A DNA stretch of 64,000 nt, from NCBI GenBank assembly GCA_051859045.1, contig JBHYGK010000009.1, forward strand, positions 1-64,000, in the 5' to 3' direction. Below the pieces are notes generated by a model, which saw only the letters and a program-made list of their open reading frames with translations, was not told the origin of the DNA and did no database searches. Shown piece by piece: positions 8,700 to 17,093 of this stretch (positions are counted from its first letter, which is position 1; each line of letters opens with the position of its first letter). The position numbers and the translations under genes are program-made. Origin of the DNA: JBHYGK01 sp051859045 (GTDB taxonomy: Bacteria; Pseudomonadota; Gammaproteobacteria; Xanthomonadales; Xanthomonadaceae).

Positions 8700-10034
8700 T
8701 CAGGCCCAGTCGGCGTCGCCGCCGCGGCTGCGCTCGCGGACCCGCTCGGCGCCGAAGACGCAGGCGAAGGTGCTGCCGCGGCCGACTTCGCTCTCGATCT
8801 CGAGGTGGGCCTGGTGCAGGCTCAGCACGTGCTTGGCGATCGACAGGCCGAGGCCGGTGCCGCCGGACTCGCGCGAGCGGCTGGTGCTGACGCGGTAGAA
8901 GCGCTCGGTCAGGCGCGGGATGTGCTGGGCCGGGATGCCGTAGCCGGTGTCGGCGACCGCCAGCCGGGCGCCGCCGTCGGGGGTGCGCGCGAAGCGGATG
9001 GCGATCCGCCCGCCGGCCGGGGTGTAGCGCACGGCGTTGGAGACGAAGTTGCCGAAGGCGCTGTGCAGCTCCTTGGCCGAGCCGAACAGGTCGACCCCGG
9101 CCAGGTCCTCCACCTGCACCTCGTGCAGCCCGTGGCTGAGCGCCTCGGCCTCGCGCTTGAGCGAGCGCAGCAGGCCGTCCATCGGCACCACCTCCTCGGG
9201 CAGGCGGTCCTGGGCCTCGAGCCGGCTCAGCGTGAGCAGGTCCTCGACCAGCTGGGTCATGCGCTGCGACTGCCGGCGCATCTCGCCCAGGATCGGCGCC
9301 CACTCGGGGTTGTCCTCGGGCTCGAGCATGTCGAGGTAGCCGTGCACCACGGTCAGCGGGGTGCGCAGCTCGTGCGAGACGTTGGCCACGAAGTCGCGGC
9401 GCACCTGCTCCAGGCGCATCAGCTTGCTGACGTCGCGGGCGATCAGCAGCCACTGGTCGTCGGAGTAGGGCACCAGGCGCAGGCTCAGGCGCACGTTGGG
9501 GTCGAGCGGGGAGGGCACGTCGAGCAGCGGCTCGGCGTGGCGGCCGGCGGCCAGCCACACCGGCAGCGGCAGGCCGTCGAGGCGCTCGGCGATCGGCGCG
9601 TCGAGGTCGCGCGGGTAGCGCAGGCCGAGCAGGCGGGTCGCCGAGGCGTTGAACCAGGTCACGCGCTGGGTGGTGCGCTCGACGAACACGATCGCGTCGG
9701 GCAGCGCGGCGGCCGCGGCGCGGTAGGCGCGCAGCATGTCCACCAGGCGGTGCTTGCGGCCGCGCATCTCCACCTGGGCGCGGTGCAGCAGGCCCTCGAA
9801 GTCGTCCCAGACCCCGCGCCCGGTCGGCGCCGGCTGGCGCTGGCGGGCGGTCAGGCGGCGCAGCACCTTGGCCAGCCGCCAGTAGTGCCAGGCCACCACG
9901 CCCACCGAGGCCAGGGCCAGCATCGGCCAGGGATGCCCGAGCAGCAGGCCCAGCAGCAGCGCGCCGGCGTACAGCGCCAGCAGGCGCCACAGCGAGCGCC
10001 ACCACATGCCGGCCATGCGCTCGCGCAGGCCCAT
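8700..10034 (-). CDS. phoR: phosphate regulon sensor histidine kinase PhoR
   Basis: 444-aa inner-membrane sensor kinase. Two N-terminal hydrophobic helices (about residues 12-50) are followed by a PAS domain (LPDAIVFVERTTQRVTWFNA), then HisKA with phospho-acceptor H221 in VANVSHELRTPL. The ATPase domain shows an N box (NFVSNAVRYTP), G1 (VADTGYGIP) and G2 (GGTGLGLSIAKH). It lies 2 bp behind phoB, so they form an operon. Architecture and length match E. coli PhoR, which signals Pi limitation to PhoB. Confidence 0.96.
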   Translation of the reverse strand: MGLRERMAGMWWRSLWRLLALYAGALLLGLLLGHPWPMLALASVGVVAWHYWRLAKVLRRLTARQRQPAPTGRGVWDDFEGLLHRAQVEMRGRKHRLVDMLRAYRAAAAALPDAIVFVERTTQRVTWFNASATRLLGLRYPRDLDAPIAERLDGLPLPVWLAAGRHAEPLLDVPSPLDPNVRLSLRLVPYSDDQWLLIARDVSKLMRLEQVRRDFVANVSHELRTPLTVVHGYLDMLEPEDNPEWAPILGEMRRQSQRMTQLVEDLLTLSRLEAQDRLPEEVVPMDGLLRSLKREAEALSHGLHEVQVEDLAGVDLFGSAKELHSAFGNFVSNAVRYTPAGGRIAIRFARTPDGGARLAVADTGYGIPAQHIPRLTERFYRVSTSRSRESGGTGLGLSIAKHVLSLHQAHLEIESEVGRGSTFACVFGAERVRERSRGGDADWA

Positions 10035-10036
10035 CC

Positions 10037-10726
10037 TCAGGGCGAGACCGAGAAGCGGTAGCCCGCGCCGCGCACGGTCTGGACCATGCCGTCGAGCTGG
10101 TGCGGCTCGAGGGTCTTGCGCAGGCGTCGGATGTGCACGTCCACGGTGCGCTCCTCGACGTAGACGTTGCCGCCCCAGACGTGGTCGAGCAGCTGGGTGC
10201 GGCTGTAGACGCGCTCGGGGTGGGTCATGAAGAAGTGCAGCAGGCGGTACTCCGTCGGGCCGATCTGCACCGGGTCGTCGCCGGCGAACACTCGGTGCGC
10301 GGCGCCGTCGATGCGCAGGCCGCCCAGCACCACCGAGCCGTCCTCGTCGTCCTCGCGGGTGCGGCGCATCACCGCGCGGATGCGCGCCAGCAGCTCGCGC
10401 GCCGAGAAGGGCTTCACCACGTAGTCGTCGACGCCGGCGTCGAGGCCGGAGACGCGGTCGTTCTCCTCGCCGCGGGCGGTGAGCATGATGATCGGCACCT
10501 CGCGGGTGAGCTCGTCCTTGCGCCAGCGCCGGGCCAGGTCCAGGCCGCTCATGCCGGGCAGCATCCAGTCGAGCAGGATCAGGTCGGGCACGCGGTCGGA
10601 GATGGCGGCCTGGGCCTCGCGGGCGTCCGCCGCGTGCACGGGGTCGAACTCGCCCTTGCGCAGGGCGAAGGCGACCATGTCGCGGATGGCGGGTTCGTCG
10701 TCGACGATCAGGATGCGCTTGTGCAC
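10037..10726 (-). CDS. phoB: phosphate regulon response regulator PhoB
   Basis: 229-aa OmpR-family response regulator. The receiver domain carries the acidic pair in ILIVDDEPA, phospho-acceptor D53 (LILLDWMLPG) and K105 (VVKPF). The C-terminal winged helix has the PhoB-type ending VRGAGYRFS after the recognition-helix region EERTVDVHIRRLRKTL. It activates Pho-box promoters under phosphate starvation. First gene of phoB-phoR-ppk-ppx; a possible Pho box lies about 42 nt upstream of its start, consistent with autoregulation. Confidence 0.97.
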   Translation of the reverse strand: MHKRILIVDDEPAIRDMVAFALRKGEFDPVHAADAREAQAAISDRVPDLILLDWMLPGMSGLDLARRWRKDELTREVPIIMLTARGEENDRVSGLDAGVDDYVVKPFSARELLARIRAVMRRTREDDEDGSVVLGGLRIDGAAHRVFAGDDPVQIGPTEYRLLHFFMTHPERVYSRTQLLDHVWGGNVYVEERTVDVHIRRLRKTLEPHQLDGMVQTVRGAGYRFSVSP

Positions 10727-10743
10727 GTCGGATACCGTGTCAT

Positions 10744-10762
10744 TGCGGGAGGGAGTCCCGCA
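10744..10762 (-). promoter_or_regulatory. 7-bp hairpin in the phoB leader
   Basis: A perfect inverted repeat TGCGGGA-5 nt-TCCCGCA lies 18 bp upstream of the phoB start, between it and the Pho-box-like site. It could affect leader RNA structure; there is no T-run, so it is not an obvious terminator. Confidence 0.35.
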
Positions 10763-10767
10763 AGTAG

Positions 10768-10785
10768 ACGACGCTTTTGTGACGC
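10768..10785 (-). promoter_or_regulatory. candidate Pho box upstream of phoB
   Basis: Read on the minus strand, two 7-nt half-sites GCGTCAC and GCGTCGT are separated by AAAA. This is the 7-4-7 direct-repeat layout of PhoB sites (consensus CTGTCAT with an AT-rich spacer). Core GTC is kept in both halves. Only partly matches the enterobacterial consensus, so moderate to low confidence. Confidence 0.4.
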
Positions 10786-10846
10786 TTTGGCGACACCTGT
10801 CACAGGCCGCGGGCCGCTCTGGGCCGGGCCGCGGCCGGCCCGGCGC

Positions 10847-12481
10847 TCAGCGGCGGTCGCCGCGGCGGCCCTGTTCGCCGGCGTCCAGGCCCTGGCGGCG
10901 CATCTCCAGCACGATCGGGGTGATCTCGGCGATCCGGGCGTCGACCCGGGCGCGCTGGTAGTAGTCGACGTCGTCGCGGCGCTTGAGCGCCTCGAGCTGG
11001 TTGAGCGCGTCCTCGACCCGGCCGCCCAGGTAGGCTGCCTCGGCGTGCGCCTCGGCGGCGCGGTTGAGGTCGCCGGCGAGCTCGCTGGCGCGCGCGAAGC
11101 TGCGCTGGAAGGCCGGGTCGGCGCCGTCGCCGCCGCCCAGCAGCGGGCGCAGCAGCGCCGCCGCGCGGCGGCCGTCCTCCGCGCTGCCGGCCTCGACCAG
11201 GCGGCGGGCGTAGGCCAGGCTGGCCGCGCGGTGCCGCGGCAGGCGCTCGAGCAGGCCCTCGAAGCGGGCCACCGCGGCGGTGCGGTCGCCGGCCCCGAAC
11301 TCGGCGTCGGCCAGCGCCAGGTCCACCCACACGTGGCCCGGCCGGGCCTCGGCCAGCGGCGCGAGCAGGGCGCGCGCCTCGCCGGGGCGGCCGGCCTGCA
11401 GGTGCGCGATGGCCTGGCCGTAGCGCTGGTGCTCGGTGGGGGCGCGCAGGCCGCGGTACTCCAGCAGCGCGGCCTGCGGTGTGCCCGCGCTGAGCACCCG
11501 GATGCGCTCCAGCGCCCAGGGGAACTCGTCGCTGCGGGTGGACGCCTCGCCCAGCGCGGCGGCCAGCGCGCCCGGCAGCAGCGGGTGGCTGCCCGGCCGG
11601 GCGGTGGCGCCCGGGGCGTCGTGGCGGTCGAGCGTGGCCGCGCGGTCGCGCGCCTCGCCGATGCGGGTGATCGTGATCGGGTGGGTGCGCAGGTACTCCG
11701 GGATCTCGTAGCCGGCCGCCGAGGAGCGCGTGGCGCGCTGCAGCGCCGCGAAGAAGTCGCCCATCGCGGCGGGGTCGTAGCCGGCGCGGGCCAGGGTCTG
11801 GATGCCCAGGCGGTCGGCTTCGTACTCGTTGGATCGGGTGTAGTTGATCTGGCGCTGCTGGATCAGGCCCATGCCGCCGGCGATCGCGGCCTGGGTGGCG
11901 GTGCCGGCGTTGCGGCTGTCGCTGGCCGAGGCCGCCGCGATCGCGGCCAGCATGCCGAGCATGATCGGCACCGCGTCGCGCTGGGCGCGCTCGACCGAGC
12001 GCAGCACGTGGCGCTGGGTGACGTGGGCGATCTCGTGCGCCATCACGCTGGCCACCTCGTCCTCGCGGCTGGCGGTCAGCACCAGGCCGGCGTTGACGCC
12101 GATGTAGCCGCCGAGGGTGGCGAAGGCGTTGATCTGCCGGCTGCGCACCAGGAAGAAGGTGTAGGGCTGGTCGGCCACGTCGCTGGCGGCGCCCAGCCGG
12201 TGGCCGACGCCGTCGAGCCAGTCGTCGAGCAGCGGGTCCTCGAGCAGCAGGTCCAGCCGGCGCAGCTCGCGCAGGGTCATCGCGCCGTAGCGGGCCTCGT
12301 CGGCCGGGCCCAGCACCTCGCCGGCCGAGGAGCCGATGTCGGGCAGCGAGCTCTCCTGGGCGCGGGTCGGGCCGGCCAGGCCGGCGAGCAGCGCCACCGC
12401 CAGCGCGGCGGCCAGCGCGGTGGGCGCGGCGCGGCGGGGGGCGGTGGGGCGGATGGCGATGGGGCGGGGGGCGTCGTGCAT
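10847..12481 (-). CDS. bepA: periplasmic M48-family metalloprotease, BepA-like
   Basis: 544-aa exported zinc protease resembling BepA/YfgC, which assists or degrades stalled outer-membrane proteins such as LptD. A signal peptide (hydrophobic stretch about residues 22-40, ending GPTRAQ) is followed by the M48 domain with catalytic HEIAH (149-153) and downstream zinc ligand in NEYEADRLG. The C-terminal half is Ala-rich helical repeat, read as TPR units. Monocistronic and divergent from grxC. Length is close to the E. coli protein plus some linker. Confidence 0.88.
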   Translation of the reverse strand: MHDAPRPIAIRPTAPRRAAPTALAAALAVALLAGLAGPTRAQESSLPDIGSSAGEVLGPADEARYGAMTLRELRRLDLLLEDPLLDDWLDGVGHRLGAASDVADQPYTFFLVRSRQINAFATLGGYIGVNAGLVLTASREDEVASVMAHEIAHVTQRHVLRSVERAQRDAVPIMLGMLAAIAAASASDSRNAGTATQAAIAGGMGLIQQRQINYTRSNEYEADRLGIQTLARAGYDPAAMGDFFAALQRATRSSAAGYEIPEYLRTHPITITRIGEARDRAATLDRHDAPGATARPGSHPLLPGALAAALGEASTRSDEFPWALERIRVLSAGTPQAALLEYRGLRAPTEHQRYGQAIAHLQAGRPGEARALLAPLAEARPGHVWVDLALADAEFGAGDRTAAVARFEGLLERLPRHRAASLAYARRLVEAGSAEDGRRAAALLRPLLGGGDGADPAFQRSFARASELAGDLNRAAEAHAEAAYLGGRVEDALNQLEALKRRDDVDYYQRARVDARIAEITPIVLEMRRQGLDAGEQGRRGDRR

Positions 12482-12636
12482 GGGCCGCGATCATGCCGCA
12501 GCGACGCGGCCGGGGTGTGAACCGGGTTTAATACTTGCCCGCGCGCCGCAGCGATCCATCCGCGCGGACCCGGCCGGGCTTGGAAACGCCCGCCGCGCTT
12601 CCCATCATGTCGATCCCCCTGAAAGGACCCGCCCCC

Positions 12637-12900
12637 GTGGCCCAGATCACCATCTACTCCACCGCCGTGTGCCCGTACTGCGTGGCCGCGAAGAACTTCC
12701 TCAAGGCCAAGGGCCACGTCGAGTACACCGAGGTCCGCGTCGACCTCGACCCGGCCGAGCGCACCAAGATGGTCGAGATGACCAAGCGCACCTCGGTGCC
12801 GCAGATCTTCATCAACGGCACGCACGTGGGCGGCTACGACGACATGGTGGCGCTGGACCGCAAGGGCGGCCTGCAGCCGCTGCTCGAGGCCGCCCCGTGA
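12637..12900 (+). CDS. grxC: glutaredoxin 3
   Basis: 87-aa dithiol glutaredoxin with active site CPYC near the N-terminus (TIYSTAVCPYC), TSVPQIFI (cis-Pro and glutathione-binding) and GGYDDM. Start set at GTG 12637 because a GAAAGGA Shine-Dalgarno sits about 10 nt before it and because MAQITIYS matches the family N-terminus; an in-frame ATG at 12607 would add ten unconserved residues. The stop overlaps the next start (GTGA), suggesting co-translation with an AhpD-like redox protein. Confidence 0.93.
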   Translation: MAQITIYSTAVCPYCVAAKNFLKAKGHVEYTEVRVDLDPAERTKMVEMTKRTSVPQIFINGTHVGGYDDMVALDRKGGLQPLLEAAP

Positions 12901-13316
12901 GCGGCGCCCCGACCACGCCGGCCGCCGGCGCCCAGGCCGAGGCCGACCGCGTCGCCGAGTTCACCGCCTTCCGCAAGCGCATGAACGAGCGGATCCTGGC
13001 CGAGGACAACCAGGTGGTGCGGCGCTTCTTCGCGCTCGACACCCAGACCTACAAGCCCGGCGCGCTCGACCTGCGCACCAAGGAGATGCTCGGCCTGGTG
13101 GCCTCGATGGTGCTCCGGTGCGACGACTGCATCAGCTACCACGTGGCCCAGTGCAAGGAGGCCGGCGTCACCCGCGAGGAGATGTTCGAGGTGTTCTCGG
13201 TCGGCCTGGTGGTGGGCGGCTCGATCGTGATCCCGCACCTGCGCCGCGCGGTGGACTTCCTCGACCGGCTCGAGGGCGGCGAGGCCAGCGCGCCCGCCGG
13301 GCACGACCACGGCTGA
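12897..13316 (+). CDS. carboxymuconolactone decarboxylase / AhpD-like family protein
   Basis: 139-aa all-helical protein of the CMD/AhpD superfamily. The redox motif CDDCISYHV fits the CxxC-x3-H active site of AhpD-type alkylhydroperoxidases. Start is a GTG overlapping the grxC TGA by 4 nt; no better Shine-Dalgarno start is seen, though an internal ATG at 12981 exists. Coupling to glutaredoxin supports a role in thiol redox chemistry. Substrate unknown. A strong hairpin follows its stop. Confidence 0.8.
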   Translation: MSGAPTTPAAGAQAEADRVAEFTAFRKRMNERILAEDNQVVRRFFALDTQTYKPGALDLRTKEMLGLVASMVLRCDDCISYHVAQCKEAGVTREEMFEVFSVGLVVGGSIVIPHLRRAVDFLDRLEGGEASAPAGHDHG

Positions 13317-13338
13317 GCCGGCGCGCGCCGGCCGCGGG

Positions 13339-13359
13339 CTGTCGGGGAGACCCCGACAG
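13339..13359 (+). terminator. hairpin terminator after grxC operon
   Basis: Perfect 9-bp stem CTGTCGGGG / CCCCGACAG with a 3-nt loop, 23 bp after the stop codon of the AhpD-like gene. No U-tract follows, as is common in very GC-rich genomes. Confidence 0.6.
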
Positions 13360-13384
13360 GCCCGCCCGGCGCGGCCCCCAGCCG

Positions 13385-13406
13385 CGCTTGGACCAAAGTC
13401 CAAGCG
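13385..13406. promoter_or_regulatory. 9-bp inverted repeat upstream of isocitrate dehydrogenase
   Basis: Perfect repeat CGCTTGGAC-CAAA-GTCCAAGCG, separate from the preceding terminator and about 97 bp upstream of the idh start. Its position and symmetry suit an operator or a leader hairpin; no regulator is identifiable. Confidence 0.4.
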
Positions 13407-13502
13407 CCCGGAACCTGCTGGATCGGCGGCGTTTGCGGCATAATGCGCGCCCTGAGCCGGGCCGCCTCCTGCGCCCGCGCCCCCACCGGAAGGTTCCCTG
13501 CA

Positions 13503-14507
13503 ATGACCCAGACGATCGCGGTGATCCGTGGCGACGGCATCGGCCCGGAGATCATGGACGCCACCCTGCACGTGCTCGACGCGCTGCAGCTCGGCCTGAA
13601 GTACGAGTTCGTCGAGGCCGGCCTGGCCGCGTACGAGGCCACCGGCGAGCTGCTGCCGGCCGCCACCCTGGCCAGCATCGAGAAGCACCGCGTCGCGCTC
13701 AAGAGCCCGCTCACCACGCCGGTGGGCGAGGGCTTCAGCTCGATCAACGTCGCGCTGCGCCGCCACTTCGACCTCTACGCCAACGTCCGCCCGGCGATCA
13801 GCTTCCCCAACACCAAGGCGCGCTACAGCGGGATCGACCTGATCACCGTGCGCGAGAACACCGAGGGCGCGTACTCCGGCGAAGGCCAGAACGTCTCCGA
13901 GGACGGCAACACCGCCACCCTGGTGCAGAAGATCACCCGCAAGGGCTCCGAGCGCATCGTGCGCTACGCCTTCGACCTGGCCCGCTCGGTCGGGCGCAAG
14001 AAGGTCACGATCGTGCACAAGGCCAACATCCTGAAGTCCACCTCGGGCCTGTTCCTGAAGTGCGCGCGCGAGATCGCCCAGCAGTACCCCGACATCGAGT
14101 GCAACGAGATGATCGTGGACAACACCTGCATGCAGCTGGTGATGAAGCCCGAGCAGTTCGACGTCATCGTCACCACCAACCTCTTCGGCGACATCATCTC
14201 CGACCTCTGCGCCGGCCTCGTGGGCGGCCTCGGCCTGGCCCCGGGCGCCAACATCGGCGCCACCGCGGCGATCTTCGAGGCCGTGCACGGCTCGGCGCCG
14301 GACATCGCCGGCAAGGGCATCGCCAACCCGTGCGCGCTGCTGCTGGGCGCCGGCCAGATGCTCGACCACCTCGGCCACGTCGACGCCGCCAAGCGCCTGC
14401 GCGCGGCCATCGTCGCCACGCTCGAGGCCAAGGACGGGCTCACCCCGGACCTCGGCGGCACCGGCAACACCATGGGCTTCGCCCAGGCCATCGCGCGCCG
14501 GGTCTGA
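13503..14507 (+). CDS. NAD-dependent isocitrate dehydrogenase (short, homodimer/oligomer type)
   Basis: 334-aa decarboxylating dehydrogenase of the IDH/IPMDH family: isocitrate to 2-oxoglutarate in the TCA cycle. The signature NLFGDIISDLCAGLVGGLGLAPGAN region and the substrate-binding S-x-N (FSSINVALRR) and RENTEGAYSG segments are clear. The short length and YANVRP context fit the NAD-type enzyme of xanthomonads rather than 416-aa NADP Icd. Homoisocitrate or isopropylmalate dehydrogenase are less likely alternatives. ATG 13503 has a GGAAGG ribosome site; a terminator hairpin follows. Confidence 0.87.
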   Translation: MTQTIAVIRGDGIGPEIMDATLHVLDALQLGLKYEFVEAGLAAYEATGELLPAATLASIEKHRVALKSPLTTPVGEGFSSINVALRRHFDLYANVRPAISFPNTKARYSGIDLITVRENTEGAYSGEGQNVSEDGNTATLVQKITRKGSERIVRYAFDLARSVGRKKVTIVHKANILKSTSGLFLKCAREIAQQYPDIECNEMIVDNTCMQLVMKPEQFDVIVTTNLFGDIISDLCAGLVGGLGLAPGANIGATAAIFEAVHGSAPDIAGKGIANPCALLLGAGQMLDHLGHVDAAKRLRAAIVATLEAKDGLTPDLGGTGNTMGFAQAIARRV

Positions 14508-14530
14508 TCCGGCCGCCAATGGCCGCACGC

Positions 14531-14552
14531 GAGGGCGCCTGCGGGCGCCCTC
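14531..14552 (+). terminator. hairpin terminator after isocitrate dehydrogenase
   Basis: Perfect 9-bp stem GAGGGCGCC / GGCGCCCTC with a 4-nt loop, 24 bp after the stop, followed by TCGTCGTGTC. It also separates this gene from the convergent minus-strand gene ending at 14583. Confidence 0.65.
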
Positions 14553-14582
14553 GTCGTGTCCGGCCCCCGCGCCCCGCGCGCG

Positions 14583-15536
14583 TCAGCGCTTGAACGGCGC
14601 CGGCGGCGGGAGCGGCGGCGCGATCGGCGCGCCGCCGCGCGGCCCGGGGATGTCGTAGCGCGCGGCGTCCGGGCCGTCCTCCTGGAAGTGGATGTCCACC
14701 GCGACCACCGGCGAGCCGCAGGCCACCATCCAGCGCTCCGACCAGCGCCGCGCGCCGGGCGTGCCGGTGGGCTGGGCGGTGACGTAGGGCGTGATGTCGG
14801 TGATCGTGACGCAGCCCTCCATCGCCACCCGCGAGCGCACGCCCACCATCGCGTCGCGGGCCAGGACCTCGTTGGCGAGCGAGCCCGGCGCGCCGGGCGG
14901 CGGCGCGGGCGAGGCCGTGTCCGGCGGCGCGTGCTTGCCACCCGCGCGGGCCCGCGCGCCGGCCGGGAGGCCCAGCCGTGCCGCGAGGCCGCGGCGGTGC
15001 CCGCCGTCGCCGGGCTCGTCGCCGAGGATGTCGGCGATCCGCCAGGCGCCGTCGGGCCGGCGCAGCAGCACGAAGCGCAGCGCGATCGTGGCGCCGCCCG
15101 GATGCGCCAGGCGCACCTCGACCTCGCCCGCCGCCGCGCCCGGGCGGATCGCCAGCGCGTCGGCGCCCGGGTCCTGCGAGGCCCACAGCGGGCTGGCGTC
15201 GATCCGGCACAGCTCGCGGGTGCGCTCGACGCAGGCGCGATCGGCCGCCAGCGCGGCCGCGAGCGCCGGCGTGAACCAGGCCTCGAGCGCGGCGGCCGGG
15301 GTCTCGAGGAAGCCCGGGCCGCCGAGCCCGTCGGCGTCCTCGATCAGCTCCCAGGCGTAGGCGCGGTACAGCGCCGCGACGACGGCCTCGGGCGCGGCGT
15401 CCGCGGGCAGGCCAGCGGCGGGCGTCGCCTGCACGGCGCGCGCCGGCGACGCGGGCGCGACGGCCAGCGCGAGCGCGAGGCCGAGGGCGGGCAGCGTGGC
15501 CTGCAGGCCGGCGGGGAACGGGCGGGCGGTCGACAT
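14583..15536 (-). CDS. secreted protein, DUF3828-like, unknown function
   Basis: 317-aa exported protein. The N-terminus has a signal peptide (positive start, hydrophobic Leu/Ala run about residues 14-28, ending SPARAVQ). The body (VVAALYRAYAWELIED ... DASPLWASQDPG ... WRIADILGDE) has the layout of DUF3828-type periplasmic proteins in the N-terminal half. The C-terminal half (ITDITPYVTAQPTGTPG ... WMVACGSPVVAVDIHF) is a separate conserved-looking module. It ends in a Pro-rich tail. First gene of the minus-strand accessory block; monocistronic by spacing. Function unknown. Confidence 0.7.
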   Translation of the reverse strand: MSTARPFPAGLQATLPALGLALALAVAPASPARAVQATPAAGLPADAAPEAVVAALYRAYAWELIEDADGLGGPGFLETPAAALEAWFTPALAAALAADRACVERTRELCRIDASPLWASQDPGADALAIRPGAAAGEVEVRLAHPGGATIALRFVLLRRPDGAWRIADILGDEPGDGGHRRGLAARLGLPAGARARAGGKHAPPDTASPAPPPGAPGSLANEVLARDAMVGVRSRVAMEGCVTITDITPYVTAQPTGTPGARRWSERWMVACGSPVVAVDIHFQEDGPDAARYDIPGPRGGAPIAPPLPPPAPFKR

Positions 15537-15663
15537 GGCGGGGCCGGGGCATGGCGGGGGGCGGCCAGCATGCCGCGCGTCCGCAGCCGTCGGGACGCCG
15601 CCGGGGCCGGGGTGGCCGCGGGCCCCTGCCGCGCCCGGGGCCTCATGGCGCGGCGCGGCCGGC

Positions 15664-16140
15664 TCAGCCGTCGCCGCGCACCGGCGCCACCACCGGCGGC
15701 GCGGGCGGCGGCGCCTGCAGCGCGACCTGCTGGTGCCACTGCTCGCCGCTGCTGCCGAGGATCCCCTGCAGGGTCTCGAACATCGGCGCGATGGCCGCGT
15801 CGTCCTCGCCGCGCGCCACGCGCCAGGCGAGCTCGCGCTGGAGGTCGCGCAGGCGGTTGAGCGTGGCGCGCTCGTGGATCCACAGCTCGGCCGGCTTGCG
15901 CAGCCCCTCGAGCGCGGTCACCACGCCCGCGCCCGTGGTGGCCGCCAGCACCAGCAGCCCGATCCAGCCCGCCTGGCCCGGCAGCATCAGCGCGGCGCCC
16001 GCGAGCACAGAGGCCCCCGCGCTCAGGCCGATGCTCCAGTAGCGGAAGCGCCGGTAGAGGGTCTTGTGCCCCTTCGATTCGTCCGCGAAGTGGGTGATCC
16101 GCGCGGCGAGCTCGCCGCGCAGGAAGTCGATGGCGGCCAT
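15664..16140 (-). CDS. two-TM protein of the DUF4231/SLATT type
   Basis: 158-aa protein starting with an amphipathic helix (AAIDFLRGELAARITHFADE), then two closely spaced hydrophobic helices (about 32-52 and 57-75), then a long helical tail (ERATLNRLRDLQREL). This is the arrangement of DUF4231/SLATT proteins, some of which are pore-forming partners in nucleotide-signalling defence systems. No such partner is present next door, so a defence role is not supported here. Family assignment by layout, moderate confidence. Confidence 0.65.
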   Translation of the reverse strand: MAAIDFLRGELAARITHFADESKGHKTLYRRFRYWSIGLSAGASVLAGAALMLPGQAGWIGLLVLAATTGAGVVTALEGLRKPAELWIHERATLNRLRDLQRELAWRVARGEDDAAIAPMFETLQGILGSSGEQWHQQVALQAPPPAPPVVAPVRGDG

Positions 16141-16252
16141 GGCGCGTCCCGGTCACTCGCCCCCGAGCGGGGCGGGGAGGTGAACGCCGCGCCGGCCCGC
16201 GGGCGGACGCCGACGGGGCCGGAGCGCGGCCGCGCCGACCGGCGGGGCGGCC

Positions 16253-16936
16253 TCAGCCGCCCAGCACCACCGCGTCGGGGATCTCGTAGCGCTCGGTGCC
16301 GGCCTGCACGAAGATCAGGTCGGCCTCGCGCCGGGTCGAGAACGCGCCGGCCGGCGAGGCCTCGCTGTCGCCGACGCCGATCGCGCGGCCGAGGCGGAAC
16401 CAGATCAGCCGCTGCAGGCCGTCGGGATGGGTGACCCGCAGCGCCGCGTCGCCGCCGCCCGAGCGGGTCACCACGAACGCGCAGCCGGTGGTGGGTTGGC
16501 CGGCATGGCGCGCGCAGGGCAGCTCGCCGCTCGCGTCCACCTCGCCCTCGCCGAGGCGCAGCGCCGAGGTGTCCGGGCCGCGCGGGACGCTGCCGTCGGG
16601 GCCCACGGCGCCCTGCAGGCGGGCGGCGGGCACGAAGCCCACCGGGCCGCCGCCGAGCGGCTGCACCAGGCACCAGGTGCCGCCTTCGCCGGCCTCGCAG
16701 CCGAGGTTGTCGAGCACGGCGCCGGGCTCGAGCCGGCCGGAGGGCTCGGCGCCCTCGGCGGCCTGCGCGCGCATGGCCAGCGCGTCGCCGGGCGAGAGGG
16801 TGAAGGCGCGGGCGCCGTTGGCCTCGACCCCGCGGAACAGGGTGTCGTCCGCGCGCGCGGACGGGGCGCCGGCGGCGTGCGCGGCGAGCAGCGCGAGGGT
16901 GGCGGACAGCAGCAGAGGCAGGCGGGCGTGCGTCAT
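16253..16936 (-). CDS. secreted protein with SH3-like N-terminal region, unknown function
   Basis: 227-aa exported protein with a signal peptide (hydrophobic run about residues 8-24, ending PSARA). Residues about 40-110 (LAMRAQAAEGAEPSGRLEPG ... GTWCLVQPLGGGPVGFVPA) look like a bacterial SH3 domain. The second half (CAFVVTRSGGGDAALRVTHPDG ... GVGDSEASPAGAFSTRREA) is a compact beta-rich module seen as hypothetical in related bacteria. Four cysteines suggest periplasmic disulfides. Function unknown. Confidence 0.65.
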   Translation of the reverse strand: MTHARLPLLLSATLALLAAHAAGAPSARADDTLFRGVEANGARAFTLSPGDALAMRAQAAEGAEPSGRLEPGAVLDNLGCEAGEGGTWCLVQPLGGGPVGFVPAARLQGAVGPDGSVPRGPDTSALRLGEGEVDASGELPCARHAGQPTTGCAFVVTRSGGGDAALRVTHPDGLQRLIWFRLGRAIGVGDSEASPAGAFSTRREADLIFVQAGTERYEIPDAVVLGG

Positions 16937-17093
16937 CGGGGGATCCTCGGCGGTGGTGGTGGCGCGGCGGGCGGACCGTCGCCCGGGCCGGCGGCGGCCG
17001 TGGGCGTGTTTGTCGGGAGCATCCCGCCGGCGGCGGGGCCCCGCAAGTCCGTCCGTCCGCGAGGCACGCCTCTCCGGCCCGCGCGCGGCGGGC

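Noticed and set aside
8613..10061. long plus-strand frame antisense to phoR
   Set aside because: No domain, composition of a shadow frame; phoR has complete kinase motifs.
15664..16140. SLATT/DUF4231-type protein as part of a nucleotide-signalling defence system
   Set aside because: No cyclase, SMODS, SLOG or other defence gene in the neighbourhood.
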